Assembly (NCBI RefSeq): GCF_932526225.1
Contig: NC_064043.1
Location: 15,004,085-15,068,084 of the forward strand
Length of the DNA: 64,000 nucleotides
DNA from: Nematostella vectensis
Taxonomy: Eukaryota > Cnidaria > Anthozoa > Actiniaria > Edwardsiidae
Direction of reading: 5' to 3'
The number at the start of each line of letters is the position of its first letter. The first letter of the stretch is position 1. Below, one piece after another: positions 1-13,700 of the stretch. The notes below the pieces were generated by a model, which ran no database searches, had not been told where the DNA came from, and saw only the letters and a program-made list of their open reading frames with translations. The translations under genes and the position numbers were made by a program.

Positions 1-3000
1 TAGTGTTTGAGATAGAGGGAAGGGGCATAAGAAAAACGTTACAATATCTCCAAGGTAGTGTTTGAGATAGAGGGAAGGGGCATAAGAAAAACGTTACAAT
101 ATATCCAAGGTAGTGTTTGAGATAGAGGGAAGGGACATAAGAAAAACGTTACAATATCTCCAAGGTAGTGTTTGAGATAGAGGGAAGGGACATAAGAAAA
201 ACGTTACAATATCTCCAAGGTAGTGTTTGAGATAGAGGGAAGGGACATAAGAAAAACGTTACAATATCTCCAAGGTAGTGTTTGAGATAGAGGGAAGGGA
301 CATAAGAAAAACGTTACAATATCTCCAAGGTAGTGTTTGAGATAGAGGGAAGGGACATAAGAAAAACGTTACAATATCTCCAAGGTAGTGTTTGAGATAG
401 AGGGAAGGGACATAAGAAAAACGTTACAATATCTCCAAGGTAGTGTTTGAGATAGAGGGAAGGGACATAAGAAAAACGTTACAATATCTCCAAGGTAGTG
501 TTTGAGATAGAGGGAAGGGACATAAGAAAAACGTTACAATATCTCCAAGGTAGTGTTTGAGATAGAGGGAAGGGACATAAGAAAAACGTTACAATATCTC
601 CAAGGTAGTGTTTGAGATAGAGGGAAGGGACATAAGAAAAACGTTACAATATCTCCAAGGTAGTGTTTGAGATAGAGGGAAGGGACATAAGAAAAACGTT
701 ACAATATCTCCAAGGTAGTGTTTGAGATAGAGGGAAGGGACATAAGAAAAACGTTACAATATCTCCAAGGTAGTGTTTGAGATAGAGGGAAGGGACATAA
801 GAAAAACGTTACAATATCTCCAAGGTAGTGTTTGAGATAGAGGGAAGGGACATAAGAAAAACGTTACAATATCTCCAAGGTAGTGTTTGAGATAGAGGGA
901 AGGGACATAAGAAAAACGTTACAATATCTCCAAGGTAGTGTTTGAGATAGAGGGAAGGGACATAAGAAAAACGTTACAATATCTCCAAGGTAGTGTTTGA
1001 GATAGAGGGAAGGGACATAAGAAAAACGTTACAATATCTCCAAGGTAGTGTTTGAGATAGAGGGAAGGGACATAAGAAAAACGTTACAATATCTCCAAGG
1101 TAGTGTTTGAGATAGAGGGAAGGGACATAAGAAAAACGTTACAATATCTCCAAGGTAGTGTTTGAGATAGAGGGAAGGGACATAAGAAAAACGTTACAAT
1201 ATCTCCAAGGTAGTGTTTGAGATAGAGGGAAGGGACATAAGAAAAACGTTACAATATCTCCAAGGTAGTGTTTGAGATAGAGGGAAGGGACATAAGAAAA
1301 ACGTTACAATATCTCCAAGGTAGTGTTTGAGATAGAGGGAAGGGACATAAGAAAAACGTTACAATATCTCCAAGGTAGTGTTTGAGATAGAGGGAAGGGA
1401 CATAAGAAAAACGTTACAATATATCCAAGGTAGTGTTTGAGATAGAGGGAAGGGACATAAGAAAAACGTTACAATATATCCAAGGTAGTGTTTGAGATAG
1501 AGGGAAGGGACATAAGAAAAACGTTACAATATCTCCAAGGTAGTGTTTGAGGTAGAGGGAAGGGACATAAGAAAAACGTTACAATATCTCCAAGGTAGTG
1601 TTTGAGGTAGAGGGAAGGGGCATAAGAAAAACGTTACAATATATCCAAGGTAGTGTTTGAGGTAGAGGGAAGGGGCATAAGAAAAACGTTACAATATATC
1701 CAAGGTAGTGTTTGAGATAGAGGGAAGGGACATAAGAAAAACGTTACAATATCTCCAAGGTAGTGTTTGAGATAGAGGGAAGGGACATAAGAAAAACGTT
1801 ACAATATCTCCAAGGTAGTGTTTGAGATAGACGGAAGGGACATAAGAAAAACGTTACAATATCTTCAAGGTAGTGTTTGAGATAGAGGGAAGGGACATAA
1901 GAAAAACGTTACAATATCTCCAAGGCAGTGTTTTAGATAGAGGGAAGGGACATAAGAAAAACGTTACAATATCTCCAAGGTAGTGTTTGAGGTAGAGGGA
2001 AGGGGCATAAGAAAAACGTTACAATATATCCAAGGTAGTGTTTGAGGTAGAGGGAAGGGGCATAAGAAAAACGTTACAATATATCCAAGGTAGTGTTTGA
2101 GATAGAGGGAAGGGACATAAGAAAAACGTTACAATATCTCCAAGGTAGTGTTTGAGATAGAGGGAAGGGACATAAGAAAAACGTTACAATATCTCCAAGG
2201 TAGTGTTTGAGATAGACGGAAGGGACATAAGAAAAACGTTACAATATCTTCAAGGTAGTGTTTGAGATAGAGGGAAGGGACATAAGAAAAACGTTACAAT
2301 ATCTCCAAGGTAGTGTTTTAGATAGAGGGAAGGGACATAAGAAAAACGTTACAATATCTCCAAGGTAGTGTTTGAGATAGAGGGAAGGGACATAAGAAAA
2401 ACGTTACAATATCTCCAAGGTAGTGTTTGAGATAGAGGGAAGGGACATAAGAAAAACGTTACAATATCTCCAAGGTAGTGTTTGAGATAGACGGAAGGGA
2501 CACAAGAAAAACGTTACAATATCTCCCAGGTAGTGTTTGAGATAGAGGGAAGGGACATAAGAAAAACGTTACAATATCTCCAAGGTAGTGTTTGAGATAG
2601 AGGGAAGGGACATAAGAAAAACGTTACAATATCTCCAAGGTAGTGTTTGAGATAGACGGAAGGGACATAAGAAAAACGTTACAATATCTCCAAGGTAGTG
2701 TTTGAGATAGAGGGAAGGGACATAAGAAAAACGTTACAATATCTCCCAGGTAGTGTTTGAGATAGAGGGAAGGGACACAAGAAAAACGTTACAATATCTC
2801 CAAGGTAGTGTTTGAGATAGAGGGAAGGGACATAAGAAAAACGTTACAATATCTCCAAGGTAGTGTTTGAGATAGAGGGAAGGGGCATAAGAAAAACGTT
2901 ACAATATCTCCAAGGTAGTGTTTGAGATAGAGGGAAGGGACATAAGAAAAACGTTACAATATCTCCAAGGTAGTGTTTGAGATAGAGGGAAGGGACATAA

Positions 3001-3309
3001 GAAAAACGTTACAATATCTCCAAGGTAGTGTTTGAGATAGAGGGAAGGGACATAAGAAAAACGTTACAATATCTCCAAGGTAGTGTTTGAGATAGAGGGA
3101 AGGGACATAAGAAAAACGTTACAATATATCCAAGGTAGTGTTTGAGATAGAGGGAAGGGACATAAGAAAAACGTTACAATATCTCCAAGGTAGTGTTTGA
3201 GATAGAGGGAAGGGACATAAGAAAAACGTTACAATATCTCCCAGGTAGTGTTTGAGATAGACGGAAGGGACACAAGAAAAACGTTACAATATCTCCCAGG
3301 TAGTGTTTG
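1..3309. repeat. 55-bp satellite array, about 60 copies
   Basis: A 55-bp unit beginning TAGTGTTTGAGATAGAGGG repeats head to tail from the first base to about 3309, with very few differences. The array is cut by the left window edge. Variants (GGTAG for GATAG, ACGGA for AGGGA, ATATCC for ATCTCC, TTTTAG for TTTGAG) recur in a fixed order: the seven-unit block 1596-1980 is repeated at 1981-2365, which is a 385-bp higher-order duplication. It probably lies in an intron of the minus-strand BLTP1 gene, whose next exon must be beyond the left edge. Confidence 0.97.
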
Positions 3310-3956
3310 GGATTGAAATAGGACAATGTCTTTGTCGGTGACGAGGTTGTCTTTTAAATGGTTATGGCAAAACAATAAACCACGTCTCTGCTAAAAGTGT
3401 TGTTTTTGTTGCTGCCGCTTGTGCTGCAGCTAGGTAATTACAATGTTGTAACCATGGTTGTTGTTGTTGCTGCTGTCAGTCATTCTCCTATATTGTTGTA
3501 GTGTTCTATCGAGTATGATAACTAATACCTATAACGTTGTTGTTAATGCTATCTGGCCGACATGACGGCAAATTAAACTCACTTTACATCAAAAAAAGGC
3601 GGACAGTTCCTCTAAGTACTAAATGCGACTTTCTGCCACTGAAATCAAGCTATCCTCCCGGGGCTTACAAAAAAAACGCGAAAAAGATCAGATAAAATTC
3701 CCTGTTAATGCAAAACCCTTTGAGATATAAGCCTCTCCAGTTACGTTATCAGGGCTTATCCGAGCAGATAAATCTGCAACGGAGGAAACGAGCAAGCCAC
3801 TGCCATTATCCTGACTCTTGGTTTCCAAAGCCTTGAGCTACTGTGGTCACTACGCACTTTGCTTTTTTTGTAGCAATTCTATTCCTTGCATATTTTCTTT
3901 ATGTCATATTTTATATATATATGCAAATACAGATGAACTGAACCAGGGCGATTGTG
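3310..3956. other. Non-coding stretch, BLTP1 intron
   Basis: Unique sequence between two arrays. I see no exon on either strand with homology or usable splice sites. It is GTT/TTG rich in places. It should belong to the intron following the exon that ends at 4624. Confidence 0.5.
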
Positions 3957-4635
3957 CGCATGTGTTGAGTTTTTTTGTCATCTCACCTCGTTGTTGTGCG
4001 CAGTGCGCATGAGCGGAGTTTCTGTCATCTTACCTCGTTGTTGTGGTTGTGCGCAGTGCGCATGTGCGGAGCTTCTGTCATCTTACCTCGTTGTTGTGGG
4101 TGTGCGCAGTGCTCATGTGCGGAGCTTTTTGTCATCTCACCTCGTTGTTGTGCGCAGTGCGCATGAGCGGAGTTTCTGTCATCTTACCTCATTGTTGTGG
4201 TTGTGCGCAGTGCGCATGTGCGGAGTTCTTCTGCCATCTTACCTCGTTGTTGTGGGTGTGTGCAGTGCGCATGTGCGGAGTTCTTCTGTCATCTTACCTC
4301 GTTGTTGTGGGTGTGTGCAGTGCGCATGTGCGGAGTTCTTCTGCCATCTTACCTCGTTGTTGTGGGTGTGTGCAGTGCGCATGTGCGGAGTTCTTCTGTC
4401 ATCTTACCTCATTGTTGTGGTTGTGCGCAGTGCGCATGTGCGGAGTTCTTCTGCCATCTTACCTCGTTGTTGTGGGTGTGTGCAGTGCGCATGTGCGGAG
4501 TTTCTGTCATCTCACCTCGTTGTTGTGGTTGTGCGCAGTGCGCATGTGCGGAGTTCTTCTGCCATCTTACCTCGTTGTTGTGGTTGTGCGCAGTGCGCAT
4601 GTGCGGAGTTTCTGTCATCTCACCTCGTTGTTGTC
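3957..4635. repeat. 52-55 bp minisatellite carrying a BLTP1 5' splice site
   Basis: Thirteen copies of a roughly 55-bp unit. Read on the minus strand, each has ACAACAACGAG followed by GTGAGATG or GTAAGATG and then a CGCACATGCGCACTGCGCAC block. The rightmost copy overlaps the last 11 exonic bases of the BLTP1 exon ending at 4624 and its GT donor (4623-4622), so the repeat unit includes the exon end and splice donor. Nine copies have GTAAGA; four, including the genuine one, have GTGAGA. The long overlapping reading frames here are repeat artefacts. Confidence 0.92.
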
Positions 4636-4761
4636 TGACACCAGGATGGTCATTGGAGTCAAGTGTACTTGCAGCCTCGTTTCTTTGTACGTCTTGTGCA
4701 TCTCGAATGTCAACCGCTCCATGATCAGCAGTGGGCTTGAAGGCTCATTAGGGCCGCAATG
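4624..4761 (-). CDS. BLTP1: BLTP1 exon 18
   Basis: Acceptor GTCTAG|CAT, donor AACGAG|GTGAGA; exactly 46 codons. It encodes LLIMERLTFEMHKTYKETRL and ends TILVSDNNE, matching the family's FLERLCFEM and VSDNYQ blocks. It is the last exon I can place; its donor lies inside the 55-bp minisatellite. Confidence 0.92.
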
Positions 4762-7700
4762 CTAGACGGGAAACCAAACGTCGTTTACACTAAAAGAAGA
4801 ACCGGCCATACAATGCGAAGGAAATCGGCGAACTGCTTTTAATTTTTTGTTTGTTTATTTTTTGTTTTTAAGTTCACATTCACCAGGTAGCACATAGAAA
4901 ATCCATGTGAATTCTCGAGTGCAATGCTTAGAAAGACTGTTTTTAGAGCGTTTTGAGTACCTTTGTGAGCTCCGTCTTGAAGTCGTACAAGCTGATGTAT
5001 AAGTTTGCCTCTAGCGGACGCAAGCTGAACATATTGATTGTCTCTCGCACAGGCTCGGGCGTGGTTACACGGGTCCTCAGCCCCTCGCCCGCGCCCTTAG
5101 CATTGATCAATGAGACACACTCCTGGAACACCTGATCCATGCCGAAGTAGTTCTCCTACAAAATAGAGCGAAAAAGGTAGTATTCTGTGAGTCAAAGTCA
5201 CTCCTTTATCTAACTATTCTGTGAGACTAAGTCAGTCCTGTATCTCCTTATTCTATATGACAAAATCAGTTCTTTATCTAAACGTGATCTGTACTATTCT
5301 ATGTGCCAATGTCAGTTCTTTATCTAACCTTGATCTGTACTATTCTATGTGCCAATGTCAGTTCTTTATCTAACCTTGATCTGTACTATTCTATGTGCCA
5401 ATGTCAGTTCTTTATCTAACCTTGATCTGCACTATTCTATGTGCCAATGTCAGTTCTTTATCTAACCTTGATCTGTACAATTCTATGTGCCAATGTCAGT
5501 TCTTTATCTAACCTTGATCTGTACTATTCTATGTGCCAATGTCAGTTCTTTATCTAACCTTGATCTGTACTATTCTATATGCCAATGTCGGTTCTTTATC
5601 TAACCTTGATCTGTACTATTCTATGTGCCAATGTCAGTTCTTTATCTAACCTTGATCTGTACTATTCTATGTGCAAATGTCAGTTCTTTATCTAACCTTG
5701 ATCTGTACTATTCTATGTGCCAATGTCAGTTTTTTATCTAACCTTGATCTGCACTATTCTATGTGCCAATGCCAGTTCTTTATCTAAACGTGATCTGCAC
5801 TATTCTATTTGCCAATGTCAGTTCTTTATCTAACCTTGATCTGTACTATTCTATGTGCCAATGTCAGTTCTTTATCTAACCTTGATCTGTACTATTCTAT
5901 GTGCCAATGTCAGTTCTTTATCTAACCTTGATCTGTACTATTCTATGTGCCAATGTCAGTTCTTTATCTAACCTTGATCTGTACCCTTCTATGTGCCAAT
6001 GTCAGTTCTTTATCTAACCGTGATCTGTACTATTCTATGTGCCAATGTCAGTTCTTTATCTAACCGTGATCTGAACTATTCTATGTGCCAATGTCAGTTC
6101 TTTATCTAACCGTGATCTGTACTATTCTATGTGCCAATGTCAGTTCTTTATCTAACCTTGATCTGTACTATTCTATGTGCAAATGTCAGTTCTTTATCTA
6201 ACCTTGATCTGTACTATTCTATGTGCCAATGTCAGTTCTTTATCTAACCTTGATCTGTACTATTCTATGTGCCAATGTCAGTTCTTTATCTAACCTTGAT
6301 CTGTACTATTCTATGTGCCAATGTCAGTTCTTTATCTAACCTTGATCTGTACTATTCTATGTGCCAATGTCAGTTCTTTATCTAACCTTGATCTGTACTA
6401 TTCTATGTGCCAATGTCGGTTCTTTATCTAACCTTGATCTGTACTATTCTATATGCCAATGTCGGTTCTTTATCAAACCGTGATCTGTACTATTCTATGT
6501 GCCAATGTCAGTTCTTTATCTAACCGTGATCTGTACTATTCTATGTGCCAATGTCAGTTCTTTATCTAACCTCGATCTGCACTATTCTATGTGCCAATGT
6601 CAGTTCTTTATCTAACCTTGATCTGTACTATTCTATGTGCCAATGTCAGTTCTTTATCTAACCTTGATCTGTACTATTCTATGTGCCAATGTCAGTTCTT
6701 TATCTAACCTTGATCTGTACCCTTCTATGTGCCAATGTCAGTTCTTTATCTAACCGTGATCTGTACTATTCTATGTGCCAATGTCAGTTCTTTATCTAAC
6801 CTTGATCTGTACTATTCTATGTGCCAATGTCAGTTCTTTATTTAACCTTGATCTGTACTATTCTATGTGCCAATGTCAGTTCTTTATCTAACCTTGATCT
6901 GTACTATTCTATGTGCCAATGTCAGTTCTTTATCTAACCTTGATCTGTACTATTCTATGTGCCAATGTCAGTTCTTTATCTAACCTTGATCTGTACTATT
7001 CTATGTGCCAATGTCAGTTCTTTATCTAACCTTGATCTGTACTATTCTATGTGCCAATGTCAGTTCTTTATCTAACCTTGATCTGTACTATTCTATGTGC
7101 CAATGTCAGTTCTTTATCTAATCTTGATCTGCACTATTCTATGTGCCAATGTCAGTTCTTTATCTAACCTTGATCTGTACTATTCTATGTGCCAATGTCA
7201 GTTCTTTATCTAATCTTGATCTGTACTATTCTATGTGCCAATGTCAGTTCTTTATCTAACCTTGATCTGTACTATTCTATGTGTCAATGTCAGTTCTTTA
7301 TCTAACCTTGATCCCATTCAAAATCCTGAGCAGGGACCCAAACAGGCGGAGTGCAGCAGGCCCCGCCTCCAGCTCCAGCGTGATAACGTCCGGCTCCATA
7401 TCCAAGGGCTCCCATAGCAGTGGTCGATCCCGAGGGACGTCGTACTTGCTATTCGGGATAACAGGGTGGTACATGTAACCTAAAGACAACCCCATGATGG
7501 GAACGGACATGACATCCACCCATCCACGACTGACGTCTGTGTATCGCCGGAATATGTTAGTGAACATCCCGTCCCCTCCCCCCATGCCCGTGGTGGTTTC
7601 GTCACCGCTATCAATGCCTTCCTCCGGCAGTGCTGTGGTGGTGGATGACCGTGAGCGCATGCCAGCAGCCTGGGGTCCACGCTTGTTAGAAGTCCTTGAG

Positions 7701-10700
7701 AGTGAGAGGAAGCTCCTACGAAGGGTGTCGTATTCAGGAAGGCATGCACGCGCCACCAGCTTTTCAACCTGTAGTAATAATAGCATGGAGCCATTTAATG
7801 GGCCATTTGCTGAAGAGGGATTTTAGCGTAATTTCGGAAAGCTTGAAAATAGCTGTTAAGAGGTAACTAATGAGGGATAACTAAGATAACCATAAAGGTT
7901 TATCAAGTTACATTTAATTATCAGACAATGCAATATTTTGCTATGTCCGTCTAACTTAAAGTGGATGGAATGGGGTTGAAAAATACACTTTTAGGTTTTA
8001 GTACAGGAGAACTTCGAAATTGTAAGACAACTTTTTCTTCTGTATATAATCTATATCACGGAAAGTAAGTCTTAAAAACGCGTCCCTAGCGCTTTTCTTA
8101 AGTCCTAGAAAAACAGGCGCCTTGCACTAGGAAATCGCGTGACGTTTTGAGTGGCAAACTCGTGCACGGTTCGCAAAATAACAACAACAATAACAACAAA
8201 CCTATTCAGCACTTACGAAACACTCAAATAGTCAAAAAGGGCTTAATTTAATTGAAGATTTTATGTTTCTGTCACTCTCTGGCATGACGGTCGCAGCCAT
8301 TTCTGTGTTTATTTTGGCGTGAATAAGGAAGCGCGTGAATTTACCAGTCAAAACATCACGTGATTTCTTAGTGTCCTACTGAGTGGTATGAGAGAGTCTA
8401 CCTTGAGAAACTACCCTGAGAAGACAAGAGCATCCCGCCAATGCGGAAAGCCAAAATTACACCAGCTCATCAGACCCAGGTCCCCTCGCTAGAGAAGTCA
8501 GTACCACCGACTCTGAGCAACAAATTTATAGTACTATACCTCTTCCCCCCTATAGTTCTCAAGACAACCCCCTATGCTACCTCAAGACAATGATTAAGAT
8601 ATGGGAGGAGCGAGGTTCTGCGCGCTTTGCAGTCCAGGTGTGTTCTTCCTCTCAAATATCAGATAATAACCACGTGATCAGCGGAATGTACAGTATATAG
8701 TTTTGTTCACCTGTAGGAAGAACTTGATGTCTTCAAACTCTGGCAGGAAGCGCAAGAATTGAAGGACAAAGGTCAAGTCAAACACTTCACCACAGAAGGC
8801 AAGTTCGGCTGACGAAAAATAACAACGTCGCTATTAGGTGGATAACGATAGGGAAATAAATGAGCAGAATGCAGAGATGGTTCTTAAAAAACACAACATT
8901 GCATTTAACACTGATGTATATTTAGCCTGCAAAATACTGAGACATGGGCCGACCTTTCTGAACCGTCCTTTTTCGTCTCTTAACTGTGATGAAGGGACAT
9001 ACAGTACAACATCCTACTTCAACCTTCACCAGATCACTACGCAGATCAACAAGATTTTTTGCCTATTAATACCATCTTTCGTCTGTAGACTTTTTTGTCT
9101 CTCTATACCACCATTCATAGAGTTGGTCTGTAGGTTTTCTGTCTATTTATACCATCTTATCTAGAGTTGGTCTGTATGTTTTCTGTCTATTTATACCATC
9201 TTATCTAGAGTTGGTCTGTAGGTTTTCTATCTATTTATACCATCTTATCTAGAGTTGGTCTGTAGGTTTTCTGTCTATTTATACCATCTCATCTAGAGTT
9301 GGTCTGTAGGTTTTCTGTCTATTTATACCATCTCATCTAGAGTTGGTCTGTAGGTTTTCTGTCTATTTATACTATCTTATCTAGAGTTGGTCTGTATGTT
9401 TTCTGTCTATTTATACCATCTTATCTAGAGTTGGTCTGTAGGTTTTCTGTCTATTTATACCATCTTATCTAGAGTTGGTCTGTAGGTTTTCTATCTATTT
9501 ATACCATCTTATCTAGAGTTGGTCTGTAGGTTTTCTGTCTATTTATACCATCTCATCTAGAGTTGGTCTGTAGGTTTTCTGTCTATTTATACCATCTCAT
9601 CTAGAGTTGGTCTGTAGGTTTTCTGTCTATTTATACTATCTTATCTAGAGTTGGTCTGTATGTTTTCTGTCTATTTATACCATCTTATCTAGAGTTGGTC
9701 TGTAGGTTTTCTGTCTATTTATACCATCTTATCTAGAGTTGGTCTGTAGGTTTTCTGTCTATTTATACCATCTCATCTAGAGTTGGTCGGTAGGTTTTCT
9801 GTCTATTTATACCATCTTATCTAGAATTGGTCTGTAGGTTTTCTGTCTATTTATACCATCTTATCTAGAGTTGGTCTGTAGGTTTTCTGTCTATTTATAC
9901 CATCTCATCTAGAGTTGGTCTGTAGGTTTTCTGTCTATTTATACCATCTCATCTAGAGTTGGTCTGTAGGTTTTCTGTCTATTTATACCATCTCATCTAG
10001 AGTTGGTCTGTAGGTTTTCTGTCTATTTATACCATCTTATCTAGAGTTGGTCTGTAGGTTTTCTGTCTATTTATACCATCTTATCTAGAGTTGGTCTGTA
10101 GGTTTTCTGTCTATTTATACCATCTTATCTAGAGTTGGTCTGTAGGTTTTCTGTCTATTTATACCATCTCATCTAGAGTTGGTCGGTAGGTTTTCTGTCT
10201 ATTTATACCATCTCATCTAGAATTGGTCTGTAGGTTTTCTGTCTATTTATACCATCTTATCTAGAGTTGGTCTGTAGGTTTTCTGTCTATTTATACCATC
10301 TCATCTAGAGTTGGTCTGTAGGTTTTCTGTCTATTTATACCATCTCATCTAGAGTTGGTCTGTAGGTTTTCTGTCTATTTATACCATCTTATCTAGAGTT
10401 GGTCTGTAGGTTTTCTGTCTTTTTATACTATCTTATCTAGAGTTGGTCTGTAGGTTTTCTGTCTATTTATACCATCTCATCTAGAGTTGGTCTGTAGGTT
10501 TTCTGTCTATTTATACTATCTTATCTAGAGTTGGTCTGTATGTTTTCTGTCTATTTATACCATCTTATCTAGAGTTGGTCTGTAGGTTTTCTGTCTATTT
10601 ATACCATCTTATCTAGAGTTGGTCTGTAGGTTTTCTGTCTATTTATACCATCTTATCTAGAGTTGGTCTGTAGGTTTTCTGTCTATTTATACCATCTTAT

Positions 10701-13700
10701 CTAGCGTTGGTCTGTAGGTTTTCTGTCTATTTGTACTATCTTATCTAGAGTTGGTCTGTAGGTTTTCTGTCTATTTATACCATCTTATCTAGAGTTGGTC
10801 TGTAGGTTTTCTGTCTATTTATACCATCTCATCTAGAGTTGGTCTGTAGGTTTTCTGTCTATTTATACCATCTTATCTAGAGTCAGTCTGTAGGTTTTCT
10901 ATCTATTTATACCATCTTATCTAGAGTTGGTCTGTAGGTTTTCTATCTATTTATACCATCTTATCTAGAGTTGGTCTGTAGGTTCTCTGTCTATTTATAC
11001 CATCTCATCTAGAGTTGGTCTATAGGTTTTCTGTCTATTTATACCATCTCATCTAGAGTTGGTCTGTAGGTTTTCTGTCTATTTATACCATCTTATCTAG
11101 AGTTGGTCTGTAGGTTTTCTGTCTATTTTTATCATCTTATCTAGAGTTGGTCTGTAGGTTTTCTGTCTATTTATACCATCTTATCTAGAGTTGGTCTGTA
11201 GGTTTTCTGTCTATTTATACCATCTCATCTAGAGTTGGTCTGTAGGTTTTCTGTCTATTTATACCATCTCATCTAGAGTTGGTCTGTAGGTTTTCTGTCT
11301 ATTTATACCATCTTATCTAGAGTTGGTCTGTAGGTTTTCTGTCTATTTTTATCATCTTATCTAGAGTTGGTCTGTAGGTTTTCTGTCTATTTATACCATC
11401 TTATCTAGAGTTGGTCTGTAGGTTTTCTGTCTATTTATACCATCTTATCTAGAGTTGGTCTGTAGGTTTTCTGTCTATTTATACCATCTCATCTAGAGTT
11501 GGTCTGTAGGTTTTCTGTCTATTTATACCATCTTATCTAGAGTTGGTCTGTAGGTTTTCTGTCTATTTATACCATCTCATCTAGAGTTGGTCTGTAGGTT
11601 TTCTGTCTATTTATACCATCTCATCTAGAGTTGGTCTGTAGGTTTTCTGTCTATTTATACCATCTTATCTAGAGTTGGTCTGTAGGTTTTCTGTCTATTT
11701 ATACCATCTCATCTAGAGTTGGTCTGTAGGTTTTCTGTCTATTTATACCATCTCATCTAGAGTTGGTCTGTAGGTTTTCTGTCTATTTATATCTGAAGAG
11801 TGTGTAACGCTGGCCGCTAGGGCCTAGGTCTTATGTAAGACCGCTGACCGGCTCAGAAGAGAGCAGCCGGCCATCTTGTTTTGAACATTATTCATGTAAG
11901 TCCTACGCGTTCATTTGTTATATCCTAGTTACCGTTATTTGTAATCCTCAGTTTAATTATAATCCTTGATTTATTGTATTGCCATAGGACTTCCTCATCT
12001 TTGTCAATAAAATTAATTGAACATCGAGGAGTATTTTCTTCATGAGGAAGTCATTATCATGGTGATCGTCGAATGTTCGGTACCCAACTGCGACTTCAAA
12101 ACACAGGATGTCTCTGATGCAATCGCCGTAGCGTTACTAAATAACCACGGCCTCGCACATCAAGCACTACCTCCCGCTCCTACTGCCCCACCGCCGGCCC
12201 GAGGCCCGAAACTCGACCGACCCAAAGTGGACATAGGGATCTCTATCGAGGAATGGAACATATTCATGCGCCGATGGGGGGTTTTCCGTTCTGGATCTTG
12301 CATCACTGACGCCCAGGCGCCTTTCCAACTGTTCCAGTGTGCCGGCCCTGACCTCGGGGACAGCCTACTGAAAGCCAACCCAGGAGCCACCTCGTTGCCC
12401 TTGCAAGATTTTACCGCAGCCATGCGCTCGCTAGCTGTCATTCCTATCGCTACATGTGTCCTCCGTACCGAGCTGCTCCAGTTAAAACAGGAACGGGACG
12501 AAACCTTTCGTGCATTCGCAGCCAGGGTGCGGGGAAAAGCGGAAACGTGCGCATACACAGCAGCATGTGCGTGTGGCCAACCCGTTGACTACACCGACCA
12601 CATCATACGCGACGTCCTTTTAAATGGCATTTACGACTCAGACATAAGGCGTGAGACTCTGGGCATTACAGATATCTTGACCAACCCAATTAATGACGTC
12701 ATTGCCTCGGTGGAGAGTAAAGAGATGGCTCGCAACGCCCTACCGTCTTCAACCCTGTCCGCGATGTCGTCCTTCCAGCGTAACAAAAACACGCCACCCT
12801 CAGACCAGTCACCAAGCGCAGCAGAGAAATCACGACAGGCCTCCTGTCCTGATTGTAAAGTGTCATTTCACGTCTTCTCAGAAGGATCTCGGGGCTGGAA
12901 TTCCAAACCTCATCAGGTATGCATCGATTGCTACAGAGCCCGTAGGCGCAAAAGGCGACAACCAGCCAAAAGTCAACAGTCCGCCATCGAGTCAGGCCCG
13001 ATCTCCCAGATCGCATCTCTACAATCCGGAGCCGTACCTCGCTCTCGTGGTAGACCACAGAACGGGCCCGCCAAACTGGATCACCATATCTTCACCAAGG
13101 GGGAGTGGCGACGAGCTCAACTCCGTGATCATCCGCGGACAAACATCACTATATCGCTCGATACTCCATCAGCTTCGGGAGCCACTTCCCGTCCTCGCGA
13201 TCACCTCGTAGCTCAGATATCAGCCGTGGCCGACACTGGTGCCCAGTCCGACCTTTGGTCTCTAGAGGAGTTCCTTGCATGCGGCTTCTCGCGCGATGAT
13301 CTGCAACCGGTCAACCTCAGCTTGTCGGCCGCCAACCGGTCTCCAATAGCCATCGACGGTGCTTTCTTCGCTAAACTCTCCACAGCTCCTCCCAACGGTG
13401 AGGCCACGTGCTGCCGTTCCATGGTGTACGTGAGCAGCTCAGTCCGAGCTATGTACCTCTCCTATGAGTCCCTCCTCAACCTCGGTCTCCTATCTACGGA
13501 CTTCCCGACGAACCCGGTTGGAAGACACGACGGCCGCCGACCTACCCCCCATGGCCGCAGCATACCAGAGCCGCACTCATCCATCAACGCCACCCGTTCC
13601 ATCAACGGCGGCTGCACAGCACCAAACACCCCTTCTGATCCGACCTGTCATTGTCCCCAGCGTACGGTGCCACCACAACGTCCGTCGGAACTGCCATTCC

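Noticed and set aside
1-3309. CRISPR-like array
   Set aside because: Head-to-tail identical units without unique spacers, in an animal genome; this is a satellite.
3952-4765. Several overlapping plus-strand frames of up to 240 codons with Cys/His/Ser/Leu-rich repeats
   Set aside because: They follow the 55-bp minisatellite in shifting frames and have no family resemblance; the strand is opposite to the real BLTP1 exon.
7494-7826. 110-codon plus-strand frame
   Set aside because: Shadow of BLTP1 exon 16 on the opposite strand.
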